Shown here piece by piece: positions 33,201-43,729 of a DNA stretch of 64,000 nt. Within the stretch, counting starts at the first letter, position 1. The number at the start of each line of letters is the position of its first letter. The stretch comes from Neoechinorhynchus agilis (taxonomy: Eukaryota; Acanthocephala). The notes below the pieces were generated by a model. It was not told the origin of the DNA, searched no databases, and was given only the letters and a program-made list of their open reading frames with translations. The DNA lies in the NCBI GenBank assembly GCA_051530055.1, contig CM121342.1:6014001-6078000 (forward strand), given 5' to 3'. The position numbers and the translations under genes were made by a program.

Positions 33201-33800
33201 CTGTATTTCTTTTTCTAGATTCGTAAAAGTCACTTGAGAAAGAAGCTCAAATTGGAAGTTTTTTAACATATTCGACAGTTTCGGAATTCCCAGAGCATTT
33301 CCTTAAATCGCAATTTGTCGTATCTCTCAAGAAAGTGGATTTAAGAAAAGTTAAATTTTTAATTTTCCAACGATAAATATTTATTAGGTTTTTTAGCTTT
33401 AAAAAATACAATAAACTCTCGTCCAATTCGGTTTGGAACCTTTAAGCAAAATTCTAACGGGAAAATATCTTTGATTTTTTTTAAGAAGGACAAACTTTAG
33501 ATTGTCTTTTATTATTCGATCAAATATTCGTTTTAGCCATCAGAACGACTGCTGAAACATTGGAAAGACTATTGATTTCCTGTATTTCTTTTTCTAGATT
33601 GAAACATTCGAGAGACTATTGATTTCCTGTATTTCTTTTTCTAGATTCGTAAAAGTCAGTTGAAAAATACTTTCAAATCCGACGTTTTTTTAACAAATTC
33701 GACAGTTTCGGAATTCCCAGAGCATTTCCTTAAATCGCAATTTGTCGTATCTCTCAAGAAAGTGGATTTAAGAAAAGATAAATTTTTAATTCTCCTGCAA
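30300..33800. repeat. Large tandem array, about 330-425 bp unit, about 9 copies
   Basis: The unit has TATTCGATCAAATATTCG, one or two copies of a 46-bp sub-repeat (GAGACTATTGATTTCCTGTA ... TTTTTCTAGATT), CGACAGTTTCGGAATTCCCA and ATTCGGTTCGAACCTTTAAG. Length varies because the sub-repeat is single or double and because of a deletion of about 45 bp in some copies. The last copies, from about 32860, are more diverged. Minus-strand frames of 60-90 codons in each copy are repeat artefacts. Confidence 0.95.
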
Positions 33801-33891
33801 TAAATATTTATTAGTTGTGTTTAATGTTTTTAATATCTTAACCCTCAAAGTTTCGATGGAAACTTACTAACACATCTCACTGATTCTCCGA

Positions 33892-33952
33892 TATAAATAG
33901 TTTTGTTTCTGCTACCAACCATTTTCTAACATTTGTTGAGAATATTGCGATG
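33892..33952 (+). promoter_or_regulatory. Possible TATA promoter and short start exon
   Basis: TATAAATA at 33892-33899 lies about 50 bp before an ATG (33950) opening MFGPTAPIFSIARSFK, followed by a plausible donor (AAAG|GTAAAT). No downstream exon could be joined convincingly: the nearest acceptor gives a stop after six codons. It could be the first exon of a gene with a large intron, or chance. Confidence 0.25.
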
Positions 33953-33959
33953 TTTGGTC

Positions 33960-34602
33960 CGACGGCACCAATTTTCTCAATTGCGAGAAGTTTTAAAAGG
34001 TAAATCGACGGATCTAAGCATTTGCATTTCTCCTTTTTTTTGTATCCATTCAGTCATTTTGCCGGCTTTTGAAACTACTTAAAAAATACAATAAATTCTC
34101 ATCGAATTCGGTTCGTTTTTTCAATTATTCAATCTCAAAAAAATCACATTCTGAAGTTATAACTCTTTTTTTGTGTCATTCAATTGTTTTTTTATCGTTT
34201 ATTAAGAACTTTAAACCATCTTTAATGAACGATTTTGAAAGTTTCGTTTTTTATAAAGAATTAATCAACAAGAAGCGATTTTCAGTGATGATTTGTACAA
34301 GTTTTTCTTAATGCAGCTCTAAATCGTTATCATTTTAACCGTTTAGTATTATTTCCTAAGGTTCAAACTTGAGTTTCGTCTCTAGATCACAATTGGGATT
34401 GCTATGTTTTTGAAAATGATACTAGAAATCAATAAGCATTATTTTAGGCGTTTATAAAATCACGTATTCTTTGTTTTACATTGAAATATAATTCGTTAAA
34501 GCAGATTTAACTAAAAATATCTCTCAATTTCACATGAGTTTGCTTCCTCTACCTCTGATAATCAATATCATAATCGTTTTGAAAAGATAATTCATTGTTA
34601 TT
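33960..34602. other. Gene-free AT-rich stretch
   Basis: A Phe/Ser/Lys-rich 80-codon frame (34069-34311) is probably an AT artefact. Nothing else is recognised. Confidence 0.4.
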
Positions 34603-34721
34603 TTTCGATAGGAGAAAAAAAATGAAATTAAGAATTTGATATTTCGATCCACTATCTCGGATCTTCTTCAGTGATCGAAATATCCAATAAAATCTTAATT
34701 TCATTTATTTTCTCCTATCGA
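34603..34721. repeat. Foldback element with CTGAAGAAG-hairpin-GAAA core
   Basis: The arms run from TTTCGATAGGAGAAAA and GAAATTAAGAATTTGATAT to their reverse complement ending at TCTCCTATCGA. The centre on minus is CTGAAGAA-GATCC-(8 nt)-GGATC-GAAA (34671 down to 34642), the same architecture as at 28633 with a different stem sequence, so the pairing is conserved rather than the letters. Confidence 0.85.
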
Positions 34722-35140
34722 CAAATACCGTAATGGATGCAAATGATTTCTTCAAACGGAAGTAGATTATGGAGTCGAATGGTTCTCATTAATGCGGCAT
34801 TATCGAAGTATAAAATCGTTGCAGAATCGAACTTGGCAACGATTTAATACGAAGTTGCGTCCTTGATCAATTATTAATTAGTTGAATTTCGGATTAGCAG
34901 CGACAAATCTAGTTTTGACTTTTGATTTTATTGTTCTGAAATATTTCGAAAGGGAGGAAACCTCTTCTTATCGACCATCTAAAAAGGTTTTGGCTATTGT
35001 TATTTATATCTAACCGTAAACCATCGTAAGTTTAAAAAAGATTCAATTTCATACTTTTGAAAAAGTTAATTCAAGATTTATACGAAAAAGAACCAATTCG
35101 TTAAGATTAAAAATGTTTCCTCGAAAGCGTCGCGGATTTT

Positions 35141-35365
35141 CTAAGACGGAAAAAGTGCTTTTTTATAACGAAATTCTAATCGCACACAAATCTGTTTCAC
35201 AGCTTTCAATGTAAAATAAATTTGTTGTTTTAGTCTTTGACGGTAGAGAGCTTCAAAGACGTTTCCAACCTCGATACTCAAAGGAACTTGACGAGGTTCG
35301 ATAGGTTTTCTACCAGGCGAAGACAAAAACAACAAATTTGACATTAAAATTAGATATGATTTCAT
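35141..35365 (-). CDS. Possible small secreted peptide
   Basis: A 74-codon frame whose N-terminus (MKSYLILMSNLLFLSS) resembles a signal peptide, followed by a basic region (LYRQRLKQQIYFTLKAV) with one Cys. Composition is protein-like, but no family, intron or promoter supports it. The plus strand here also has an open, protein-like frame, so the strand is not certain. Confidence 0.3.
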   Translation of the reverse strand: MKSYLILMSNLLFLSSPGRKPIEPRQVPLSIEVGNVFEALYRQRLKQQIYFTLKAVKQICVRLEFRYKKALFPS

Positions 35366-35528
35366 CTTTTTTTTAAAAAAAACGTCGCCTTTTAATTCTC
35401 CGCTTTTTTAAACAATTTATTTCTGTATCTTTTAAAGATTATCAGACTTTCTGTTTAGTTCAAAGCATCTCGAAAAACCTACTAGAAAAAGGTATAAGGA
35501 TAAACATTCTTGTAAGAAAAATTAAATC

Positions 35529-37972
35529 ATGCTGGTATCACCTTATAAAACTATTCGGCAGAATGTTCTAGCTCAATTAGCTCAAATATTCGCTTGTTAT
35601 ATTGATGGGGAATCTCTATCCTCTTTTACGTGGTGGTCGTAAGGAAAATATTTCACAAGTTTGTCACAGGAAATCAAGTGCGATCGGACGAAATATTTCA
35701 TATCATTCGTTAACTATTAGCTTTTTTCTCAAACATTTTGATGAAGATTGGTCAGCCGGTAACTTATATCAATGTGTGGTGACCTTTTATCGTACGGCAG
35801 ATAATTTTTCGGGCACACAACTTAAAGATCTGGTTCAGGAAAGCCAATAAAATCAATTAATATCGATGAATCATCCCTCAAAAGAGTTTGTACATTCCGC
35901 AGGTTGTTGGGGGATGGGACTCGAGTGAGTTTCCTCCTCCCATCAACGAGATATTTCGCCCCTTTTGATTGTTCTCCCTTTGTCGGTAACGGATTCGAAC
36001 CATTTGACCCAACAAACTGAGATCAAGAGGATTAATCCACTTCACCACCTCATCAGGAAAACTACGGAATGTACAAACTCAGCCAGTTTTTTATTTTAAT
36101 TCCAGGCCACTGAATTTTTTTTCCTTTTGGTACACAACCCACCGATCTGGTTCAGGGAAGCCAATAAAATCAATTAATATCGATGAATCATCCCGCAAAA
36201 GAGTTTGTACATTCCGCAATGGGACTCAATCAGTGAGTTTCCTCCTCCCATCAACGAGATATTTCGCCCCTTTTGATTGCTCTCCCTTTGGCGGTAACGG
36301 ATTCGAACCATTTGACCCAACAAACTGGATCAAGAGGATTAATCCACTTCACCACCTCATCAGAAAACTACGGAATGTACAAACTCAGCAAGTTTTTTAT
36401 TTTAATTCCAGGCCACTGAATTTTTTTTCCTTTTGGTACACAACCCACCGATCTGGTTCAGGGAAGCCAATAAAATCAATTAATATCGATCAATCATCCC
36501 GCAAAAGAGTTTGTACATTCCGCAGGATCCTCAGATACCTCCCGGGGAGGATGGGACTCATCAGTGAGTTTCCTCCTCCCTTCAACGAGATATTTCGTCC
36601 CTTTTGATTGCTCTCTGGCGGTAACGGATTCGAACCACTTGACCCAACAAACTGAGATCAAGAGGATTAATCCACTTCACCACCTCATCAGGAAAACTAC
36701 GGAATGTACAAACTCAGCCAGTTTTTTATTGAATTTTGGAGACTGGTCAGCCATTAGCTTTTATTAAGTATCAATGTGTGGTGACCTTTTATCACACAAA
36801 CGGCTGATAATGTTTCGGGCACACAGCTTAAAGATCTGGTTCAGGGAAGCCAATAAAATCAATTAATATCGATCAATCATCCCGCAAAAGAGTTTGTACA
36901 TTCCGCAGGATCCTCAGATACCTCCCGGGGAGGAAATGGGACTCATCAGTGAGTTTCCTCCTCCCTTCAACGAGATATTTCGTCCCTTTTGATTGCTCTC
37001 CCTTTGGCGGTAACGGATTCGAACCACTTGACCCTTAATCGGGAAGTCCCATTTCCTCCCCGGGAGGTATCTGAGGATCCTGCGGAATGTAAAAACTCTT
37101 TTACGGGATTATTCATCGATATTAATTGATTTTATTCGCTTCCCTGAACCGGATCGGTGTGCCCTAAAATAAACAGCAGTGAGATAAAAGGCATGTTTGA
37201 TTTGAAATCAGTTAACAATTTTTTTATGGATGGTCACATCGATCCGGTTAAATTCTAAAGGTCGGTAGCGTAATATGTAAACAAAATCCGAGGGACTTCT
37301 ATTAAACTCTACATTTTATCCGGTTTAAACTGCAAAAAAGGAGAGATTCTCATCGTTAGAACAAGTTGTCCGAATCCTGGTAGTTCAACACATCTCGTGC
37401 TTCCGGAATCGTTGAAACTCCTTCCTGTTCTTGTGAACAGTCTTTTACGATCGGATTCGCTTATAGGAGCTCAAAACGTGAGTGTGGACACCAAAGCTTA
37501 TTTACTAAGATGCCTCATGTCGATGTCAACGCCTCGGATTTGTCAAATGCTTTATCCAACGCTGATTTCACTTTTGGACAACGATCAAGTAGATTTACGG
37601 TGCTCGTCCAAAGAGATGTCGCCGGATCGCGTACTCTTGCTCGATAATGGATTCGAGATGTTTATCTGGATGGGAAGTGGAGTGGATGCGAGCATTAGAA
37701 CCCAAGTGATGGCTGCAGTGAATAGCGTAATGAATCGAGACAGTGCCGATGGACAGGAAGCTGTTTATCAAAAGGTGAAGAATCTCTTGAACAGTAGAAT
37801 GACGGCACATAAGAAATTGATAAAGGTGATGATTGTGGCGGAACATGACAGCCAGGAGATTGCTTTCAAGAACCAAATGGTAGAAGAAGCTGGGTTTGTC
37901 GCAGGCGGAACATCTTATGCGGAGTTTCTACTCGACTTACATAAGGAAATTCGAGGAATCAGCGGTTTGTGA
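35529..37972 (+). CDS. SEC24: Sec24C/D-type COPII coat protein, C-terminal part only
   Basis: Sec24 selects cargo in the COPII coat at ER exit sites. The last exon (37360-37972) reads TSCPNPGSS, LVLPESLKLLPVLVNSLLRSD and later VLLLDNGFEMFIWMGSGVDA and SYAEFLLDLHKEIR, matching the end of Sec24C/D: last helical segment, gelsolin-like domain and C-terminus. An upstream exon (35529-35638) gives SPYKTIRQNVLAQLAQIFACY, which aligns with the helical segment just before it. The two join in phase over a 1.7 kb intron filled with the 330-bp repeat. Only about 240 of roughly 1,000-1,100 aa are present. I find no zinc-finger or trunk exon in the 8 kb upstream, and a stop precedes the first ATG. It may be a 5'-truncated copy or the end of a gene with very long introns. 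Confidence 0.75.
35830..37165. repeat. Tandem array of about 330-bp units ending in an inverted copy, in the Sec24 intron
   Basis: Three to four direct copies of a unit with ATCAATTAATATCGATSAAT, AAAGAGTTTGTACATTCCGC, GAGTTTCCTCCTCCCATCAA and GGCGGTAACGGATTCGAACC. The last part (about 37045-37165) is an inverted copy of 36835-36945, so the array closes with a hairpin. Plus-strand frames at 36233-36767 are repeat artefacts. Confidence 0.92.
35985..36049 (-). ncRNA. tRNA-like sequence with pol III A and B boxes (copy 1 of 3; others 36292-36356 and 36618-36684)
   Basis: On the minus strand each copy has TGGTGAAGTGG, matching the tRNA A box, and GGTTCGAATCC, a perfect B box. A T-arm forms (AATGG/CCGTT around TTCGAAT) and GGTGGT can pair with ACCGCC as a 6-bp acceptor-like stem in copies 2 and 3. 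The D and anticodon arms do not fold normally and no clear anticodon can be assigned. A fourth copy near 37010 keeps only the B box. It is more likely a tRNA-derived repeat (SINE-like) than a working tRNA. Confidence 0.4.
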
Positions 37973-38307
37973 GATTGGAGAACAATTAAAGCAATTTAAG
38001 TTCGCTTTCCGTAAAGAATTCGTTTGGAATTGGGTTCAGTTTTTAAAGTGTTTTTTTCAGGTTCAATAATTTCCAATAATTAGTCAGCAATCTACCAATT
38101 TTTAACTTTCAATTCCAAGCCTTTTTTTAATACAAAAACTCCTTACTCTTTTCATTTCGTAAAATCATAAATGGGAAATTTGCTTTATGCTCGTTGTTCC
38201 AAGATTCCGAAACGAATTCAACCGTACCAACGGGAATAATTTTAACCATCATTTGTTCAGCTCTCTTCTCTGTCTCCCATTCCTAAATCCAGAAAACTTT
38301 CTTCTTC
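37973..38307. other. Sec24 3' flank
   Basis: AT-rich, pyrimidine-rich sequence. I see no gene. Confidence 0.4.
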
Positions 38308-38714
38308 TGTTGTCGTTTTTCCTGATTTTACGACTTTTCAATTCCGACTTTTTCTCCACCCCTCTAAAATTCCAACTTTTCTTTTCCGATTAAACATTTT
38401 CCCCAACATTTCGAAATCCGAGACGAACAAATTGACCATCCGAAGACTAGAATTTTGGTTTTTACGCTCTTTAAACAGAAGTTTATCGAAAACTCTCAAT
38501 TTTTCTGAACGAAATGTCTATTAAAGGTTTTGTATTTCCGCAATCCTTTTCTTCTAATCTCTTTAAAAAAAATTAAAACCTTTCACAAGAGGAGAGGTGC
38601 GGTCTAACGCTTTCATTCCTCCAAAATTTCAACTCAATAACATTTTCCATCGTTCAGTTGATCGTTCAAATTTCTACTTTTGCTCTTTGTTCCCCACGGC
38701 TCAATTCTTCAAAC
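38308..38714 (+). repeat. Dispersed repeat, inverted partner at 60418-60826
   Basis: About 407 bp that reappear as the reverse complement 22 kb away with few differences (for example ACGCTCTTTAAACAGAAGTT, AGGAGAGGTGCGGTCTAACG, CTTTGTTCCCCACGG). The other copy has 69- and 108-codon frames on the equivalent strand; the first is frameshifted here. Probably a non-autonomous transposon copy. Confidence 0.9.
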
Positions 38715-38852
38715 ATTCCGTGGTCCATATGAAAATTAAAAGAATTTTGTGAAGAGCTTAAAGCATTTTATAAAAAAAAAGATTTACATAAAGCGTATGA
38801 AGTTCACCAAAGCAACTCTGCTTTGGTTCATCAAATAGGATTGCGCCATGAT

Positions 38853-39878
38853 CTATGGACTATCATCGTAATGTCTTTTAAAGCTTTGCAAGTAAGTAAA
38901 CTCCTTAACTGAACTGTTTTCTAGCTCTTTCCTTACTCGATCCGTCACATTTTGCTGATATTCGATAGATCGAGTGCTGAGTGCTTTGATGTTGTCCGCG
39001 AATTTACTGAGATCAAAAGTTTTGACTTTTTCTTTGAATATCTTCAAATAAGTGCTTTGGAGTTCAGTTAAAGGTTCTGTTGGATTCTTAAGAGTGATTC
39101 GGTGAGATGCCATTACAGGGAAGAGTTCGTCTCGTAAGAACAATTCAATGTTCTTTAATGTTGAAAGTCGAATAGGTTCGTGCCTTCGAAATATCGAAAG
39201 CAAAGAGCGGGCTCCATTGAGTTCATTCTCGTCCTCTATTTGGAGATTTCTAGAGATATTAAAACTTCAAAGAATAATACCTAGGATTTGTCCATCTTCG
39301 GTTTTTTGAATAAATCTATCCATCGTCGGAATCATTGAACATAGGTTTGCAAAAAGAGATTTTTTCTCAGATTCCTTTGGATTTTCGTTACTCAAAAGTT
39401 CGATTTCGAATGACTCGCTTATATCATCTGAATCTTTAAAACCATTCGATGGTTCATTTAGATCTTCTCGCGATCGTCGTTCAATGGATTCCAGTCGCAA
39501 TGTCTCGCACAACACTTCCACTTTATTCTGATACTCACCTGAATCATTGCATTGGGAATAAATTTGGCTTTCCAGTTCTAAAGCTTGACTTGGTGATCTG
39601 CGATCACTTTCTCTTAGTAAACTTTGCCTGGAGTTCATTGTGGCAATAATCGAAACGATCACGGAAACTTACAGTGTCCCTACAACTGTTCGCCGAAATT
39701 CTTCAAGAATATCGAGCTTTCGATCGAGATTTAACGAACCTTGGTCTGGTGGATCCATCATGGTTGTTAGAGCTCGGCGATGCCGTTTACGTGGGTGAAA
39801 ACACATCGCAGTGACCGCAATCCATTTCGAACCGACGACGGTTATTTGAGTAGGCCTAAAATTCATCAACTTATCCAC
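38853..39878 (-). CDS. Unrecognised hydrophilic protein, three exons
   Basis: Exons 39673-39878, 39281-39627 and 38853-39235 join in phase over two 45-nt introns (gtaagt...ctccag and gtatta...aaatag), giving 311 aa. The N-terminus contains WIAVTAMCFHPRKRHRR. The centre is acidic and Ser/Glu-rich (SDDISESFEIELLSNENPKE) and looks disordered. The C-terminal third (LKNIELFLRDELFPVM through TLKNPTEPLTELQSTYLKIF) looks alpha-helical. I recognise no domain. A strong internal donor (GTGAGT, near 39532) could start an 18-nt in-frame intron, but reading through it is equally open. The consistent two-intron structure makes the gene believable. Confidence 0.65.
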
Positions 39879-39957
39879 ATTGTGGATATTTTTTGGGGTT
39901 TCAAGTCAGTTTTCATGCCTTCAGGGAATTTTATGACCGTTCTCGAGGGTTTAAACT

Positions 39958-40220
39958 CTGCTCAATCTCACACTTTTGACTTTTCAGTTACTGATCACAA
40001 ATCGATCGATTTTTGTTTCCGTAGTTTAATCGGAAAAAGAAGACAAATGTTTTTATGGACTTTATTCCATAAACTGTTTTGTGCCATTAAATTCGTGATC
40101 AATGATCATTTCATGTCTTCAAAAATGACTCCATCTCACACTTTTCAGTTACTGATCACAAATCGATCGATTTTTGTTTCCGTAGTTTAATCGGAAAAAG
40201 AAGACAAATGTTTTTATGGA
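39958..40220. repeat. Direct duplication, about 161 bp
   Basis: CTTTTCAGTTACTGATCACA through GAAGACAAATGTTTTTATGG occurs twice, about 161 bp apart, with indels between. No gene. Confidence 0.85.
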
Positions 40221-40542
40221 CTGAGCTGGAAATCAGTAATCTATTAATAGATATTTGTTGATTATTCTTTTCCTCTGCTCAGTTCTTAACCTAAAACGAT
40301 GATATAAAAGTTATCTCTTTTTATCTGGTTAACGTTAGTTTTTATTACATAAATAGTTCATATAGAATCTTTGAGATCAATAAAGACGGAAATGTGCTTG
40401 TAAAAGTAGGTTTTGTGAGATCTTTTCACTTAAAATAAGTTTCGCCTTTATCGTCCTTTTATTGTCTTTAAATTCCAATCAAGCGTCTTTGACGCTTCAA
40501 CGATGAAAGCTAATAAGCGTGAAACTATCTTAAAAGAACGTT
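40221..40542. other. Gene-free spacer
   Basis: AT-rich; nothing recognised. Confidence 0.35.
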
Positions 40543-40804
40543 CATCCATTCTGAAGTTCAAAGAAAATGTCAATGCTGTAGATAATTAAATCTTAATAAT
40601 AAGTTGACATGCGATAATTGGCAGTCTCTTGCCTTCTACGGAACGTTATCCGTCTGATTTTTGTCATAAATATTTCTCATCTCATTCACATCTTTATTGA
40701 ATGAGAAATATTTATCGAGACTGCCGATTATCGCATGTCAACTTATTATTAAGATTTAATTATCCACAGCATTGACATTTTCTTTGAACTTCAGAATGGA
40801 TGAT
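40543..40804. repeat. Foldback (MITE-like) element with about 83-bp arms
   Basis: The arms run from CATCCATTCTGAAGTTCAAA ... TTGACATGCGATAATTGGCA and are almost perfectly inverted to 40804. The centre holds a second small hairpin (AAATATTTCTCAT / ATGAGAAATATTT). It does not carry the CTGAAGAAG core. No coding capacity. Confidence 0.88.
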
Positions 40805-40997
40805 TTAAGGTGGGACAATCTCTTTATGCGAACGTACCTTAAAGATGCAATACGATTTTATAAATTAATCGATTTGGCGGAAAACGGTTTTTCTTTGATC
40901 GCTGATCGTAGAGAAAAACTATGCTTTTCATTTTCCGAAATTAGAGTATGAATTATACCCACATAAAAATATCTATTTGAAAGTTTCACGTACCATT

Positions 40998-41440
40998 ACT
41001 CAAATGATTGGGAACGACACTGATTGGCCGGAAAACAATTTAAAAAACAAAGTTTTTCGCGTGCCATCTTAAAAAATGTTTACTCAAATGATTGGGGACG
41101 ATACTGATTGGCCGGAAAACAATTTAAAAAACAAAGTTTTTCACGTGCCATCTTACAAAATGTTTACTCAAATGATTGGGGACGATACTGATTGGCCGGA
41201 AAACAATTTAAAAAACAAAGTTTTTCACGTGCCATCTTAAAAAATGTTTACTCAAATGATTGGGGACGACACTGATTGGCCGGAAAACAATTTAAAAAAC
41301 AAAGTTTTTCACGTGCCATCTTAAAAAATGTTTACTCAAATGATTGGGGACGACACTGATTGGCCGGAAAACAATTAATAAAAAACAAAGTTTTTCACGT
41401 GCCATCTTACAAAATGTTTACTCAAATGATTGGGAACGAC
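40998..41440. repeat. Tandem array, 84-bp unit, 5-6 copies
   Basis: ACTCAAATGATTGGGGACGA recurs at 40998, 41082, 41166, 41250, 41334 and 41420. The unit also has GATTGGCCGGAAAACAATT and TTTTTCACGTGCCATC (an E-box-like CACGTG). No open frame. Confidence 0.95.
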
Positions 41441-41571
41441 ACTGATTTTTCTAAGAATCAATTAGGCGATTAAAGTGGATAAGATGTAATATTCAAGAGC
41501 ATTTTAAGATATGCGCCCCTGCCCCTATGATCTCGAAGCCAAGTAACCATTTTTTTTCTAACAACATTATA

Positions 41572-41813
41572 GCACACAACTGCGACGAATTACATTTAAA
41601 GAATTCGTCATTAAAAGCTCTCCTCTTATATTGAGCGCCTTTGCACTCGCATTTTTCTCAAGGATAAAAGCCTTTTATATAATTCGATTGCTATTAACCG
41701 AATCGTTTGTTTTTGATATAGACAATGAAAAAACGAACGGAGAGCGAGATGCCATTAGGTTAATGGATGAGAATGAGACTCACTTCTTGACGATAAAGAG
41801 GCATTTTCGTTAA
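41572..41813 (+). CDS. Possible exon of a small membrane protein
   Basis: A frame open from an acceptor-like ATAG at 41568-41571 to the stop at 41813 gives about 80 codons: a basic start (TQLRRITFKEF), a hydrophobic helix (ILSAFALAFFSRIKAFYII) and an acidic tail (FDIDNEKTNGERDAIRLMDE). Codon use looks coding. An ATG at 41527 followed by a donor-like GTAACC could be an upstream exon, but the phase does not match this frame. Family unknown and boundaries unproven. Confidence 0.35.
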
Positions 41814-41877
41814 AGATCAATGATTTATTAACACGAACGACTTTTTACAAGACTCGTGTGATTGAGACACTAAAAGC

Positions 41878-43092
41878 CTATTGGCTGTTGTTGTTTGGTG
41901 ACCGTTCATTTGACCCGTTAGCGGAATTGCTTTGAGCTGCTAACATTGACGAAGGACTGGGCGTTTGTTGTTTTCCATTGGCACCGGAGGCGAATCCGCT
42001 ATTAGAAGAACTGTCGTTAGATCTGGATTTGGTTGCGTTTATGGTACGGCTGCTGCTACTTGCTGGACTGGGCGAATGCGACGATGTTTGAGCACGTCTT
42101 TTTCGTTTTGGTTGGGAATTCGCTGGACTCAGTCTTTTAAGAGGTGCCGTGCCAGAGCAGGCAGTTGCTGCGGCGAGAAAAGCAGCATTCGCCCAGAAAG
42201 GAGGTGCCATTGTTGTAATCTGTGGAGGAAGGATAAGTCCTGGCTGTTGTGATGGTGGTAGAACATTTGTGTTATTTGAAGGGTTTATAAAGTTGTTGAA
42301 AGGTCCGTTGCCATTAGGACCGGCACCATTGTTGACTTGCGTTTGTTGGATAAGTGCAGCGGCAGCGGCTAGGACAGCGTTTGAGAAGTCTTGTTGGTTA
42401 GTTACGCTCCCAGCGAACATTTCAGTTCCATTAGAAACTGAAGATGTTGGTACAGCAGCGAGTAGAGGAGGAAACCGTCGATTGGATGATGGCACCAAAG
42501 GGAATTGGGTTGGTCTGCCTTGCGGTGGACCATTATTGATCTGTTGTTGTTGTTGTATAACGGCTCTGTCCGGATATTTTCTTTTATTCCCACTTGATTG
42601 ATGATTAGTGTGTGGTTGAAAGGGCATTGGAGATTTTGTGGATCCGCCACTACTGAGTTTATGCCGTGCGATGGCGGCTGCAATGGTCCAATGCATTTTG
42701 CTCCAAACGCCTTTTCTGGCAGGTTGTTGTTGTTGTAGCGAAGGTGGAATGAGTTGTGTTGTTGTTGTTGGGCAGTTGTTGGATAGACTGACCGTTGTTG
42801 TTGTTGTTGGTTGATTGCCGGTGGTTTGTCGCCTGAGTAATGGAGGTATTGGAGGCCGTAGAGCTTGATCTGGTTTGGCGGATAAGAAGCAATGGTTGAG
42901 TTCCTGAAGGGCGATTTGTATATCCTTAGGAGTGGGTATACAGGCTGGTGGGATAGAAGGTCCGATAACTGGTGAGAAAGTGTGATGATGTCCTTGACTG
43001 ATGAAATTAAGAAGTGCTTGAGCACTCGAAGGTAACTGTTGACCATGTCCCGTCGGTGGTGGAGCGCTTCCCGATGGATTCATGGCGTACAT
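41878..43092 (-). CDS. Gln/Asn/Ser/Pro-rich probable nuclear protein
   Basis: A 404-codon frame from ATG 43092. It is dominated by low-complexity runs (Thr, Gln, Asn, Ser, Ala) with short ordered islands: IPTPKDIQIALQELNHCFLS, GVWSKMHWTIAAAIARHKL and FWANAAFLAAATA. Basic clusters (GNKRKYPDR, QPKRKRRAQ) look like nuclear localisation signals. It resembles a transcriptional co-regulator in style, but I recognise no domain. The in-frame triplet before the ATG is TAG, which could also be an intron acceptor joining a frame starting at 43246 (MPFSLSATETASAAARQQPF), so the 5' end is uncertain. Confidence 0.65.
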   Translation of the reverse strand: MYAMNPSGSAPPPTGHGQQLPSSAQALLNFISQGHHHTFSPVIGPSIPPACIPTPKDIQIALQELNHCFLSAKPDQALRPPIPPLLRRQTTGNQPTTTTTVSLSNNCPTTTTQLIPPSLQQQQPARKGVWSKMHWTIAAAIARHKLSSGGSTKSPMPFQPHTNHQSSGNKRKYPDRAVIQQQQQINNGPPQGRPTQFPLVPSSNRRFPPLLAAVPTSSVSNGTEMFAGSVTNQQDFSNAVLAAAAALIQQTQVNNGAGPNGNGPFNNFINPSNNTNVLPPSQQPGLILPPQITTMAPPFWANAAFLAAATACSGTAPLKRLSPANSQPKRKRRAQTSSHSPSPASSSSRTINATKSRSNDSSSNSGFASGANGKQQTPSPSSMLAAQSNSANGSNERSPNNNSQ

Positions 43093-43729
43093 CTAAGGAG
43101 TTGCTTTTCGGAGGGCCTATTAAGTCAATTGTTTCCTCGTTCGGTCTCCGTGGTTTCAGATTAGGAAAATTCTCGTTAGCGGAGACGAATGGTTGTTGTC
43201 TCGCTGCAGCCGAGGCTGTTTCCGTCGCTGATAGCGAGAATGGCATTACAAGCTTGACTTGACACGTTCTCAGAGAAAGCAGAGTACATGCCTAATTTAT
43301 GAGAAGAGGAGGGAAAGACCGAGACAATCTAGTTATCGTGTGCCGGAATTGCATCAAACACACACACATAAAAGGTGTCAACCAACCAAGAAGAGAAGAT
43401 TGTGACCGACGAGTCCAAAACAAGGATGAACGAGTTTAAGAAAAACGAGACGCTGTGGAAATGTCATACTTGCTCGCTTTTTTTTTCTTAATAAAAAAAC
43501 ACACAATTTTGACAACCATGAAAAAAGAGACACATCATAACCAAGAATTTTACGCCCGTCCAAATGCGAACCCAAAATGGGAATCCTAATCGGCATGATG
43601 AAATTAGTTTTCCCACAAAAACAACACAATTTTGGGGTTGTTCACCGGAAAAAACCAACGATCTTGCGCCGCGTACACACAAATGAACGGGTGCGGATTT
43701 GTTGAACAAAAACCATCTTTATTCGAGTG
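43093..43729. other. Probable 5' region of the preceding gene, then spacer
   Basis: The minus frame 43007-43246 may contribute N-terminal codons to the neighbouring gene. Other frames (43378-43709) look random. Confidence 0.35.

Noticed and set aside
30300-33800. GGTTCGAACC in each unit as a tRNA B box, with TGGCGTAACGGATAAG upstream of the array as an A box
   Set aside because: No T-stem or acceptor stem can be formed and the A-box-like sequence occurs only once, before the first copy.
36233-36767. Plus frames with MSFLLPSTRYF
   Set aside because: They repeat with the 330-bp unit and lie antisense to the tRNA-like sequence.
39525-39545. An 18-nt intron beginning GTGAGT in the unrecognised minus gene
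   Set aside because: The segment is in frame and open, and 18 nt is below the shortest intron supported by homology here (26 nt).
41965-42601. Plus and alternative minus frames over the Gln/Asn-rich gene
   Set aside because: Antisense or shifted translations of low-complexity codons; the 404-codon minus frame is longer and uninterrupted.
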